From positions 1 to 61,083 of the IMG/VR virus record IMGVR_UViG_3300043640_000419: DNA of 61,083 nt; one strand, 5' to 3'. Of the stretch, positions 1 through 7,967 are shown in pieces. The position numbers and the translations under genes are program-made. The stretch is from a virus. Positions within the stretch are counted from its first letter, which is position 1. Every line of letters begins with the position of its first letter. The notes beneath the pieces were generated by a model, which worked only from the letters and a program-made list of their open reading frames with translations, did not search any database and was not told the origin of the DNA.

Positions 1-297
1 CTAGGGCCTGTCCGACCGGGCAAAGAAAAGGCCCCGATGAGCGGGGCCAGGCATCCGGGGCGACGCCGGCGCCCCGGCGTGGTGCATGGCGTCGTCATGA
101 GTCCCGGTGAGCACCTCGGTGCCCAGCGCCGCCCGGACCTTGGCCAGCTCTTCGGCGGCCATGATCTCGAGCGTCGTGCATGCGATGCCTCGACCCGGGA
201 AGTCATCGCCGGCAACGGCTATGGCCTGCATCTCGATCATCAACGCCTTCGCCCGGTCGAGTCTCTCCTCGACAGTCATCGTGTCAGCGGCGCTCAT
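1..297 (-). CDS. Small hypothetical protein, last gene of a leftward cluster
   Basis: 98-residue protein with no family I recognise. A GGAGG ribosome-binding site lies eight bases before the ATG at 297, so I prefer it to the TTG two codons upstream. The N-terminal half is acidic and helical (a VEERLDRAKALMIEMQ stretch suggests a short coiled coil). The gene follows the 74-residue ORF ending at 300 with almost no gap. Its last codons run through a rho-independent terminator, so it ends the transcription unit. The C-terminal 25 residues are Pro/His/Arg-rich and may be little more than translated terminator. Confidence 0.5.
   Translation of the reverse strand: MSAADTMTVEERLDRAKALMIEMQAIAVAGDDFPGRGIACTTLEIMAAEELAKVRAALGTEVLTGTHDDAMHHAGAPASPRMPGPAHRGLFFARSDRP
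21..48 (-). terminator. Rho-independent terminator, leftward
   Basis: On the minus strand GGCCCC and GGGGCC arms form a six-base stem around a seven-base loop, followed by TTTTCTTT. It lies inside the last codons of the leftward gene that ends at position 1, and would close the radC-like cluster. Confidence 0.6.
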
Positions 298-299
298 GT

Positions 300-524
300 T
301 CAAAACCTCCGCCTCAGGTATTCGGTGATCAGCTGGCCGGCGATGACGAGCTCCACGCGCACTTCGCCTTGCTCGTCATCGCCGACGGCGCCGAGGTGCT
401 CGTGCTCGATCCAGTCCAACACGGTGAAGATGCCGTGCAGGGCGTTGATGGCCTTCTGCAGATCGCCCACGTCTGGCTGATCGGAGGACGTACAAGGCCG
501 GGCAACAGTCTCGGCGGCGCTCAT
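300..524 (-). CDS. Small hypothetical protein
   Basis: 74 residues, acidic in the middle (EHEHLGAVGDDEQGEVRVEL) with a hydrophobic C-terminal helix. Family not recognised. Its ATG overlaps the stop of the radC-like gene by four bases (ATGA), and its own stop sits three bases before the next start, so the three genes are translationally coupled. Such small genes beside phage-type radC are common in integrated elements. Function unknown. Confidence 0.5.
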   Translation of the reverse strand: MSAAETVARPCTSSDQPDVGDLQKAINALHGIFTVLDWIEHEHLGAVGDDEQGEVRVELVIAGQLITEYLRRRF

Positions 525-1267
525 GCTGCGCCTCCCGTCAGCAGCCCCAGTGCCAGAAAACTCGCGTGGCCCGTCCGGCCGATCACGAGATGCTCAAGCA
601 GCCTGATGCCGAGCGTTTCGGCTGCCCGGTGTATCTCGCGCGTAAGCGCGATATCGTCTCGCGACGGGTTCGGATCTCCCGAGGGGTGGTTGTGCACCAT
701 GATCAACGCAGAGGCGCCGAGTTCGAGCGCGCGCTTGACGATCTCGCGCGGATAGACCGACACGTGGCAGACCGAGCCGCTTTGCTGCACCTCGTCAACG
801 ATCAGCATGTGCTTTTGATTGAGGAACAGGATTCGGAACTGTTCGATCTGCGCGTGCGCGACCGCGACATGGCAATAATCCAAAAGCGATGGCAAGTCGT
901 TCATGACCGGCATGTCTTTGAACTTGCGCTCGGCCAACCGCCTGCCCGACTCCCGCACGGCGCGGAACAACGCCAGCGTGCGCTGGTCGATATCGAACCC
1001 GCGCAACTGCGCCGGCTCGGCGGCGAAGAGGTCGCTCAGGGTGCCGAAGCGCTCAATCAGCCGGTCTGCCAAAGCTTCGACGTTCTTCCGGCCTGCCGTA
1101 TAGGACAGCAGGAGCTCAACCAGTTCGCCGTCTAGGAGCGGCTCGACGCCCGTTCTCGACGCCCGCTCTCACATGCGGGTGCGTCGGAGGGCGGTCTTTT
1201 GGGCGCGACTATGAAAGACGATCGGCGGGGGAAAGCCCGATGCGACGGGTGCCGTGCTGGCGCTCAT
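521..1267 (-). pseudogene. radC: RadC-family (JAB/MPN domain) gene interrupted by an in-frame TGA
   Basis: The C-terminal half carries the RadC JAB-domain metal motif HNHPSGDPNPSRDD, and upstream the helix-hairpin-helix-type leader (ELVELLLSYTAGRKNVEALA) is also RadC-like. The leader is continuous with a start ATG at 1267, itself overlapping the preceding gene by ATGA, but a TGA at 1169-1171 interrupts the frame after 32 codons. After the TGA only TTG (1072) is available as a start, and that would cut off conserved sequence. RadC proteins are common on mobile elements; their role is not settled. Most simply this is a nonsense-mutated pseudogene. A sequencing error or expression of only the JAB domain are alternatives. 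Confidence 0.75.
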
Positions 1268-1497
1268 TGTGCGCCCCTCCATGCAGCGACGGCCGCCACG
1301 AGCGCGGTACCGACCTTCTCGGCGTCGGCCGGCAGCAGCCAGAGGGACGCCTGCAGTTGGACGGCGCGGAATTCGCCGTGCGTCATATGCAGGCCGATGA
1401 GGCCCCGCCGATGGTCGACTTCGGGAATCCATGTGAAGTCGCCGATGCTGCCGCCGCGCGGCGGGCATGGTGGTGGTGTAGAACGCTCGATAGCCAT
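1264..1497 (-). CDS. Small hypothetical protein upstream of radC-like gene
   Basis: 77 residues starting MAIERSTPPP. The C-terminal part has regular alternation of charged and hydrophobic residues (HMTHGEFRAVQLQASLWLLPADAEKVGTALV). Its stop overlaps the next ATG (ATGA at 1264-1267), placing it first in the four-gene leftward cluster. I do not recognise the family. The overlapping start is the best argument that the radC-like frame really begins at 1267. Confidence 0.55.
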   Translation of the reverse strand: MAIERSTPPPCPPRGGSIGDFTWIPEVDHRRGLIGLHMTHGEFRAVQLQASLWLLPADAEKVGTALVAAVAAWRGAQ

Positions 1498-1590
1498 GGT
1501 CCGGTGTCTCCAAAGGGTTCCGGGTTGCGGTCAGGACCTTGGGGAGGGTGCAACCTTCCCTTGGTCCGCTTTTATGTGTAGTGTTAAAGG

Positions 1591-1797
1591 ATGGCGAAGT
1601 CAACGATTAGCGCTACACAGAAAAAGAAACGCGGCAGACCGCCGAAACCCGAGGGCCGTCGGCTATCGATCCCGATTGCCTTCCCGCCCGACATGGTCGC
1701 GGCACTCGACGCTTACGCGGCAAAGGCGGAGATCACACGCAGCGAGTCGGTGCGGAGGCTGGTCGAGCTGGGGCTGAAGAAAAAGACGAGCACATAG
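1591..1797 (+). CDS. Ribbon-helix-helix DNA-binding protein with AT-hook-like tail
   Basis: 68 residues. The N-terminus is basic with an AT-hook-like core (KKKRGRPPKPEG, residues 11-22). It is followed by a CopG/Arc-type ribbon-helix-helix: strand RRLSIPIAF, helix PDMVAALDAYAAKAE, turn, helix TRSESVRRLVELGL. Such proteins bind operators as dimers and often autoregulate. It lies divergent from the radC cluster and just upstream of a small membrane protein, so control of one or both is possible. No toxin partner is evident next to it. Confidence 0.75.
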   Translation: MAKSTISATQKKKRGRPPKPEGRRLSIPIAFPPDMVAALDAYAAKAEITRSESVRRLVELGLKKKTST

Positions 1798-1808
1798 GAG
1801 CCAATGCG

Positions 1809-2114
1809 ATGCGGCAACCTGCGCTTCTCCAAAGCTGGATGCATCGGTCACATGAGAAGATCCGGGCGACCAAGAACATTTTGTCACCGCTGCAATGGAT
1901 ACTTGGCATCTCGATAGGTCCGTGCGCGAGCTTGATCATCTGGGGGCCGGCCGAATATCGAATAGTGTTCGCTCTGACGATCCTTGGACTACTTGCCTAC
2001 ATCTGTATCATTTACGGAGCGTTTGCTATTTTTGCTCCGGATCGACTTCAATCCGAGGAACACCGGGAGAATATGACCGTCCTTAGTCAGCCATATCAGA
2101 CGACCGCGGCATAG
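1809..2114 (+). CDS. Small two-TM membrane protein
   Basis: 101 residues with two hydrophobic segments, about residues 27-46 (LQWILGISIGPCASLIIW) and 51-75 (IVFALTILGLLAYICIIYGAF), and a hydrophilic C-terminus. It starts 11 bases after the ribbon-helix-helix gene on the same strand and may be co-transcribed. No conserved family recognised. Codon use is a little more AT-rich than the neighbours. Function unknown. Confidence 0.5.
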   Translation: MRQPALLQSWMHRSHEKIRATKNILSPLQWILGISIGPCASLIIWGPAEYRIVFALTILGLLAYICIIYGAFAIFAPDRLQSEEHRENMTVLSQPYQTTAA

Positions 2115-2399
2115 TCATAGACGCTTCGTCAGCGAACGTGGCATCCCCGCAAATGGCAACCGCGACGATAGCAGCTTCGATTTCCTCCGGGTCGGATGCG
2201 GAAAGAATGCGGCGGCAGGCCCTCGGTCGAGTTTGCGCTTTCCGATCGAGGGCCGTCTGTAACTGGCCTTATGGCCCCGCCGCAACGACCAGCGGTGAGC
2301 CTGAGTTGCGTCGGGATTTTCTTGCCACCTCCGCCGGGTTCGGACGTTGGAAAGCCACTGAGTTTTTCGGGCATCGACGAAACAACAGTGGAGCCAGTC
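2115..2399. other. Intergenic stretch with no confident gene
   Basis: Reading frames cross this stretch on both strands, but none has a credible start, ribosome-binding site or protein-like composition. It is the leader of the secreted DxDxDG protein; no clear promoter boxes could be assigned by eye. Confidence 0.3.
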
Positions 2400-2714
2400 A
2401 TGAACCGCCCTCTGATCGCCGTCCTCGCGGCCGTTGCCGCTACTGTCGCGGTACCGACCGTTGTCACGCCTGCTCTGGCGCAGGTCGAAGTCCAGATCGG
2501 TACACCCCAGCCCCAGCGCAATGGCGCTTGGGGCGACCGCGACCGTGACGGTATTCCCAACGCCGTCGACCAGCACAACAACAACCGGCAGCAGGCGCAG
2601 GGTTACCGTGACCGCGACCGCGATGGCGTGCCGAACCGCTACGACACGGACCGGGACGGTGACGGCGTGCCGAACCAGTGGGACAGGAAGCCGGGCAACC
2701 CTTATCGACGGTAA
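2400..2714 (+). CDS. Secreted acidic/basic repeat protein with DxDxDG calcium-binding-like motifs
   Basis: 104 residues from the ATG at 2400. I chose it over an in-frame start 68 codons upstream because it begins a good Sec signal peptide (MNRPLIAVLAAVAATVAVP, cleavage near ALA-Q). The mature part repeats RDRDGIPNAVD, RDRDRDGVPNRYD and DRDGDGVPNQWD, matching the DxDxDG loops of thrombospondin type 3/calx-type repeats. Location is probably the periplasm or outside the cell. Similar small proteins are common in Rhizobiales with unknown function. Calcium binding is inferred from the motif only. Confidence 0.65.
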   Translation: MNRPLIAVLAAVAATVAVPTVVTPALAQVEVQIGTPQPQRNGAWGDRDRDGIPNAVDQHNNNRQQAQGYRDRDRDGVPNRYDTDRDGDGVPNQWDRKPGNPYRR

Positions 2715-2950
2715 GTCCCGATACTCCAAGGAAATCTCCCCGCGCGGTCTGAGCCGCGCGTGGGCGTCGTTGCAGTTGAACCACAAATCACCTAAGCAGG
2801 AGAACCGGTTAACGCTCACTGAGGCGGAGCATCCGGAGTCGCTGGCGTGCGCTAGGTCCGTTTTTCTGCCTGCCAGACGCTGTCCGCCGTTCTCGCCCTC
2901 CGCGGTATGCCGCCCACCAGGCGCGTCCCTACGCCGTGGCGCCGGCTGGG

Positions 2951-3148
2951 CTATTGGCCCGGCTCTCCGACCTCTTCGGGATAGACATGCACCCGCCTGG
3001 CGCCGTCCCACACTTCGAAGCCGTCAAAGGGCCGGTCGGGCCGATCGCTGAAGATCCTCTTGCCTTGTTCGATTAGCGCTTCATCTGGCCCGGCAGTCAG
3101 GATGACGACGGCCTTGATGTGGCCTTTCCGCATGAGGTAGCAGCGCAT
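2951..3148 (-). CDS. Small conserved hypothetical protein
   Basis: 65 residues. MRCYLMRKGHIKAVVILTAG followed by DEALIEQGKRIF and FDGFEVWDGARRVHVYP. The pattern resembles a short conserved alphaproteobacterial family with an N-terminal strand, one helix and a final FxGFEVWD strand. The function of that family is not known to me. It stands alone on the minus strand between two rightward genes and looks like host rather than phage sequence. Confidence 0.6.
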   Translation of the reverse strand: MRCYLMRKGHIKAVVILTAGPDEALIEQGKRIFSDRPDRPFDGFEVWDGARRVHVYPEEVGEPGQ

Positions 3149-3515
3149 GGCGTCCGTCCCGAGTTAAGCGAGCACGGGACACTTGAGCTATGCCGCAGTC
3201 TCTCAGCCGCCCACGCTGGGCTGGCGAAGCCCGCATCAGACCCGCATAGGGCGGGGCTGGCAAGCACTATGCGTCTCCTGGGGTCTCTCCTGGGGTCTCC
3301 GCCTCGCTCAGCCTACGCTGCTTCGCCTTGCCCGCGCCCCTCGCGACGATGTCCCATCGCGCCCAGGACATTCGTCCCCGCGAGCGATCATCTATTACGT
3401 TGCTCACACCGACCTCGCTGGCCGGCGAGATTGTGGTCGTGCTTTGGTTCTCGTGATACTCGCTGGGCTGGAGCCGGACGTGCCGGGCCGCGCCGCCAGC
3501 CGGGAGACTCTCGCA

Positions 3516-3794
3516 ATGGACAGCCGCGAAACCTACCTCATGCCCCATGTCGCGGTGGCCGCCTTCCCCGAGTTGCTTGACCTGATGGTCGTCGAGAAGG
3601 ACTTCCCTCGTACGTACGCCGAGTGGGTCGCTCTATGGGAAAGTCGGCGCTTCGAAGAGGAGCGCGTCCATGGCTACAGGGTTGTATTCGTCGATGTCGT
3701 TCCTGCCACGTTCGCTATCTTTTGTCGGAACATGAACTTTCCCACGAGCTGGGGCGCGCTTGGGCAGTTTCTGGCGGCGGAGGCGGGACGGTGA
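3516..3794 (+). CDS. Conserved hypothetical protein
   Basis: 92 residues beginning MDSRETYLMPHVAVAAFPEL. The frame is open much further upstream, but upstream composition is non-coding (Arg/Pro-rich) and this ATG begins protein-like sequence. Motifs EKDFPRTYAEWVALWESRR and a hydrophobic FVDVVPATFAIFC strand are visible. No function assigned. The last 20 residues are Ala/Gly-rich. Confidence 0.45.
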   Translation: MDSRETYLMPHVAVAAFPELLDLMVVEKDFPRTYAEWVALWESRRFEEERVHGYRVVFVDVVPATFAIFCRNMNFPTSWGALGQFLAAEAGR

Positions 3795-4824
3795 TGATGA
3801 GGTGAAGCTGGAACACCACTTGCAACGATACTCTTGATGCAGGTGGGCGCGATCTATCACGCTCAGAAAGCAACATTGCATGGTGACTTGTAGGCGGCGG
3901 GCGAAGGACACGGTCGCCAAGGCCCGAAACCGCCCCGTACAGCGCGCCCGCCGGAGCCGGCCCCGGAAGTGCGGCGAGATCAGCCGTTAGCCACCGTGGC
4001 GGCCAGCCCTGCCGCAGTGCCAGGCCTCCCGCACGATCGGGACACCGTCGCCCTTTCGGTTCACTATCCGCGCAGCCTCTGGCTAACCTCACTCGCTGGC
4101 CAGAGGTCAGGCCCTCGGTCGGGACCCCGTCTGTCGGCCGGGGGCCGCCTCGCATTACGCGGCTAGCAAGGCCGGAATTTGCCCGTACAGCGCGTCACCC
4201 GAGGTGACCGAGTTGTTGCCGGCCGTCTGGCGCGATCCTACGCCCAGGCCGGGCGCTGGCCGCCGTTGCGTGTCTTGCACTTCGGAGCCGTCGGCGCGTC
4301 CAACCGGTTGCCGGCGTCAGTAAGGCAAACGCTATGGCTCCTAGGCACCTCGCTGACGCTGCAGCGTTGGACCGGCATGTCTCAACCCTTACGCGCGCTC
4401 GTCATCGGCCTCGCGATGTTGCTCTGTGCGATATTGATCGTCAGCGTGTTGCCGGTGAATTCGAACGAAGAGCCCAACAGCAAATCGGCAACTAACCTGC
4501 TGCGAGGCGCCACGCATCTGCGATTTCACAAAGAAAAAGAGCCCGCCGGCGACGGGACGACGGGCTCCCTTGCTTCGCCAAAGACTGGCCGGCGGACGAA
4601 GCAAGCTTGGCCGGCCTGTGATCTAACGGTGAGAAAGTCGACACGTTGCAGGAGCTTGAGATGTACCCGCGGTCCCCGAAGGGACAGCGGGTGTGGTAGG
4701 ATCGTCCCCATGAGTGACAGCACGTCCCTGGATGCGCTCACGATCTGGGTCGCCGCTCGGGCACAGCCGAAGCGCTGATGGAATAGGCCCCAGTGCCGGG
4801 GCGGAAGAGCGGCGGGCGGTCAAC
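3795..4824. other. About 1 kb without a confident gene; gene scraps and hairpins
   Basis: On the minus strand two short coupled frames (about 4155-4280, then on from 4155) carry SGDALYGQ and AGALYGAVSGLG peptides. A related stretch occurs near 14.45 kb, so these may be remnants of one mobile small gene. On the plus strand a frame from 4377 encodes one TM segment (LVIGLAMLLCAILIVSVLP) but then loses protein-like composition. Hairpins at 4538-4566 and 4787-4802 follow the leftward gene ending at 4825. Confidence 0.3.
4528..4567 (-). terminator. Rho-independent terminator, leftward
   Basis: On the minus strand GAGCCCG and CGGGCTC arms enclose a GC-rich loop and are followed by TTTTTCTTTG. It lies downstream of the leftward DUF6445-like gene at 4825 and would terminate the prophage-remnant tail cluster. 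Confidence 0.5.
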
Positions 4825-5295
4825 TCACCGGAGGAAGATCACCTGTATGAGCCTGGCCCCGTCACCTTCGCCGTAGTTATCGAACAACGCCCTCAAGTGG
4901 TGCAAGCCCGCGGGGAAGGTGAGCAGCCGATTGAACTTGGGCGGCACCAGGCGGGTCATCTTCCACTCGTCCCCATCCCGCTCCCAAAACGCAGTGCCAT
5001 CGCCATCGGCCGGTTCCGGGTTCAGGTAGTAGATCGCGGTAAATCTCCCCATCATGTCGTCGGAGTGCACGTAGTTGGGCTCGACCTGACCCTTCGGCGA
5101 TCGTCGAAAGAACGAGAGCACTGACGAGGCGTTAGTCTGGATTTCGGCCACCCTATCGACGTCGTCTCGATGTGAAGGGGCGATCCCTCGAAACGTGTCG
5201 GGACCGAGCGTCAGATCTCGGAACGGCAGTCGCCTAGCCTCCGAACGGTACGCCATCGGATCCGGCAGCACATCGTCCAGAATTTTGATTGTCAT
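4825..5295 (-). CDS. DUF6445-like putative 2OG-Fe(II) oxygenase-fold phage protein (copy 1)
   Basis: 156 residues. The HSD pair in NYVHSDDMMGRF and the later histidine in LHHLRALFDNYGEGDGARL resemble the HxD...H iron ligands of 2-oxoglutarate oxygenases, as in DUF6445. It is very similar along its length to the gene at 30445-30912 (shared FGPDTFRGIAPSHR/LGPDTFRGIAPSHR, FFRRSP.GQVEPNY, DGTAFWERDGD). The ATG overlaps the end of the NlpC-like frame by ATGA once a frameshift there is allowed for. Enzymatic activity is inferred only; such genes sit among phage tail genes, where the substrate is unknown. Confidence 0.75.
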   Translation of the reverse strand: MTIKILDDVLPDPMAYRSEARRLPFRDLTLGPDTFRGIAPSHRDDVDRVAEIQTNASSVLSFFRRSPKGQVEPNYVHSDDMMGRFTAIYYLNPEPADGDGTAFWERDGDEWKMTRLVPPKFNRLLTFPAGLHHLRALFDNYGEGDGARLIQVIFLR

Positions 5296-5758
5296 CGCGG
5301 GTCCCCGCCGATCGGCCAGCTCGCGAGCCAGAGCTTGGATAGATCGTCACCAGGCCGGCGTTCGATGGCGTCACAGCAGTGTCGCCGACGCGCACGGCGA
5401 GATGCTTCTCCGCAGACATGAAGAACATGATGAGGTCACCGGGCCTCGACTGCGACGGCTCGCCAGGACGATAGCCGAGAGCAGCGCTGGCCAGTTCTTC
5501 AACGTCCGCCAGGTCGTTCTTGATGAGGAACTTCGCCGCGCTCAGCCATCCTTTGGGCAATTCAATGCCGGGCAGCAGCGACACGCCGGTGACGGCGAGG
5601 ACGGCTTCGCGGGCGAAGGTTGCGCAGTCCTGAGTTCCATACTCGTAGGGAGTGGTGCCACGAGTATTCACCAGATCGATCAGGCGCGGCTTCCAGACGG
5701 AAAGGCGCTGCTGCAGGCCAGGCGGCGGCGGGCCGAACGGCATCTTCAACTCAGGCAC
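5234..5758 (-). pseudogene. NlpC/P60-like (DUF6950-type) tail assembly protein, frameshifted near its end
   Basis: A papain-like fold is suggested by the cysteine in YEYGTQDCATF and the histidine in EKHLAVRVGD; the intact paralogue at 30006-30422 has YAYGENDC and DLHLAVRIGD. After GLVTI the frame drifts into Ser/Arg-rich sequence and overruns the next gene by 60 bases. In the +1 frame the last codons read DLSKLWLASWPIGG and end exactly in an ATGA overlap with the DUF6445-like gene. A four-base loss from a GATCGATC duplication would explain this. Role: peptidase-like tail tip assembly factor. Confidence 0.65.
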
Positions 5759-5882
5759 GCGAACCTGCCCAACCGCCGCTCGTCACGACGCGATAAACTG
5801 CCAATTCAAGGGTGGCCGCCAGGGCCAGAAGGGCAGCGGTCACGAGCAAGAAAATGAAGAGCCGAAACAACCGATGCGACAT
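5751..5882 (-). CDS. Possible small single-TM phage protein
   Basis: About 43 residues starting MSHRLFRLFIFLLVTAALLA, one clear TM helix and a short polar tail. The frame is open 19 codons further upstream. It overlaps the start of the NlpC-like gene by eight bases, as expected in a compact operon. Its place between a scaffold-like gene and tail genes has no exact match in the large prophage. It could be a stray frame. Confidence 0.3.
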   Translation of the reverse strand: MSHRLFRLFIFLLVTAALLALAATLELAVYRVVTSGGWAGSRA

Positions 5883-6047
5883 CGGCGAATCGGCCGTGAG
5901 ACCGCGCGTCACGAGCGCCTCAAGCCTTTCCCTCCACACACCGGGCCGGGAAAACAGGTCAACAGGCGGATCACCGTTGAGTCGTGGAAATCTTGCCAGC
6001 GCTCGGTCATGGATTTCTCGCGCTTCATGCTCGAGGTCCGATGGCGA

Positions 6048-6470
6048 TCAGCGGAAGTCGGCCGCGGTGTACCGCTGGACGCGCCCCGTGCTGCCGGTGA
6101 TGACCGTCGCGCGTCCTGCTTCGTGCGCGCGCTGCCATGCGGTGAGAGCGCCCAGCGATCCGAACTCGGCGCGGAGCTTGTCGTCGGCATCGAAGGCCGC
6201 CTTGCAGCGATCATCGAGGGGCTTCGTGGTGTCGGCCAGGATGCCGGCAGCAGCGCCCGCCTCGGTGGGCTGCACAATCCCAGGGGCACCGGTGGCCGGC
6301 GGGATCGTGGACGCCCTGCCCGCATCGAGGCCGGCCTTGCGGCCTTCCTCTCGGGCGGTGGCGATCGCCGCTTCGTAGTCGGCCTTCGTGATCGTCGCGG
6401 CAGCTTCGTCGGCCGTGCGTTCCCAGTCCTCGCGGCCGTCGTAGGTGTTCGTCAGGTAGCCCATGTCCAA
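6048..6470 (-). CDS. Scaffold-like phage protein (remnant copy)
   Basis: 140 residues, Ala/Asp/Glu-rich and helical. The segment DEAAATITKADYEAAIATAR and the following EEGRKAGLDAGRAS match the protein at 40555-41070 (DEAAATITNGEHAKAVATAR, EEGRKAGL), which lies just downstream of the S49 capsid protease and just upstream of the capsid genes. The rest diverges. In the large prophage this position suggests a head scaffold or protease-linked assembly protein. Here it lies next to tail genes, so the structural genes in between have been deleted. Confidence 0.6.
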   Translation of the reverse strand: MDMGYLTNTYDGREDWERTADEAAATITKADYEAAIATAREEGRKAGLDAGRASTIPPATGAPGIVQPTEAGAAAGILADTTKPLDDRCKAAFDADDKLRAEFGSLGALTAWQRAHEAGRATVITGSTGRVQRYTAADFR

Positions 6471-6612
6471 CTCCTCAAATGAAATGCGCGGGGCAACGAC
6501 CGCACAACCGCTACCCCGCGCGGGCGGCCGGCGACGCGATGGATTTCACGCCGCCGACCTGTGACCGCGCTGCCGCTGTTGCAAGGCGGAGCAAAGGTGT
6601 CAGGGTGGCGCG

Positions 6613-6712
6613 TTTGCTCCACTGCTCCACTTGCTCCACCTCCCCTATAGGGGGAGGGAGCAAGGTGGAGCGGAGCAGACACCCCAAGGTGGAGCAGATT
6701 GAGGTGGAGCAA
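6613..6712. repeat. Symmetrical GCTCCAC/GTGGAGC repeat cluster around a central palindrome
   Basis: TGCTCCAC occurs at 6615, 6623 and 6632. The palindrome-like CTCCCCTATAGGGGGAG is centred near 6648, and GTGGAGC units follow at about 6665, 6690 and 6704. The whole can fold into a long imperfect cruciform. It lies between the broken ATPase gene (stop at 6715) and the scaffold-like gene. No protein-like frame fits it. It may be an iteron or origin-like region of the remnant replication module. Confidence 0.6.
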
Positions 6713-6714
6713 TT

Positions 6715-7947
6715 TCACGCCCATTCTCCCACCTCAACGAAGCGGCGCGGCTCCCGCTTGTCGTCTTCCTTCTCGATCTCGATTAGGGCGCCGCTCTTCA
6801 GCCAGGTCTTCAGCAAGGTCTTTGCCTTGGCCTTGTCCGCCGGCTCGTCGAGGTCGAGGTTGAGGGCGTCAGCGATCGGCCTGCCTACCCAGGCCGCCGC
6901 TTGCACGTCGGCGCGCCAAGCTCCGGCCGCCACCTTGTTCTGGACCTGCCGCAGGTGATCCGCGGTCATGCCAGCAAACGCATCCGGCCACGACCACGAA
7001 GCGACGACGCCCGACAGTGTCTTCCGGGTAGCCCTCGACGCCGTTGTCGAGCCCTACGCTAACAAGCTGGCGCCAACTCGCCTGGTCGCCGGGCGGGGCC
7101 ATGCTTGCCTTGCCGTTGTCGACGCGGAAATAGAGGCGCCGCGCAGTCGGCTCGATGCCGGCCTTGGCCGCCTCGTCCTGCGTCATGGGGTTGATGACGC
7201 GGGCACTGCGGGCAGCTGCGATCAGCGCGCCGGCTCCGCGAGCATCGTCCACGGTGTCCTCGCCTCCGTTACCTTTTCGAACGTGATGCACGACTTGACG
7301 GCGCAGTTGGCGGCATCGGCGATTCCGGCCAGATCCTTCGCGACCGTGTCGATCGCGCCGTTGTCGTTTTCGCTGACGGCGTGAGTCGATACGAAGGGGT
7401 CGAGGATTAGAACATCGATGCCGCGTTGAACGATGTTTCTGGTGGCGGATTCCACCAGCGGCTTGTTGACGACGATGCCCGTACGCCTGTCCTCGCGGGC
7501 GATGCAGAACGGCTGGCTTCGGCCACTGTCGAGATAAAGCCTGTCGCCGATGTCGTCAGCGTTGAGACCATACTGGCGAGCGATCGCCTGGACCCGCCGT
7601 TGTAGTTCCTCGACGGGATCCTCGAGATTCCAATACCAGACCCGCCGGTGCACGATTGCTTTGCCAGTTAGCAGGTCGCGGCCGCTCGCCATGCTTATCG
7701 CGTCGAGCAGCACGATGGATGACTTGCCGGTCCCGCTCGCGGCGGCAGTCGCGCTCAGGTATTTCCGAATGTAGTGCTTGGCGTGCAGCCATTGGCGGGG
7801 TGGGATCGCCGTCGGGTCGATCCATTGATAGGCTGAAGCGACAATCGAGCTCGGGCTTGCGCTATCGCCAGCGCTGATGGAATCAAGCGCCTCCCGGAGT
7901 GCATCGAACTGGCTCGTGTCTGGCCAGGGTGTCCAGGCTGTCGCCAT
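6715..7947 (-). pseudogene. RepA-type AAA ATPase with two compensating frameshifts
   Basis: The N-terminal frame has Walker A AASGTGKSS and a Walker B-like IDVLILDPFVSTHAVSENDN, typical of phage/plasmid RecA-fold ATPases (AAA_25/RepA). Near 7303 one base is missing, and VVHHVRKGNGGEDTVDDARG continues in the next frame. Near 7012 an extra G in a GGG run restores the first frame, which ends SWSWPDAFAGMTADHLRQVQ onward with a winged-helix-like tail. The three pieces together make a normal-length protein of about 410 residues. As read it is broken. Confidence 0.75.
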
Positions 7948-7967
7948 CGCCGCGCCCGCGACCTCGA

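Noticed and set aside
1169-1603. Leftward 144-codon frame
   Set aside because: Only its last 32 codons, from ATG 1267, belong to the radC-like leader. The rest is Arg/Pro-rich shadow of the 77-residue gene.
4377-4778. Rightward membrane peptide gene
   Set aside because: One hydrophobic segment is followed by low-quality sequence and crosses a leftward terminator hairpin. Left as a note in the gap entry.
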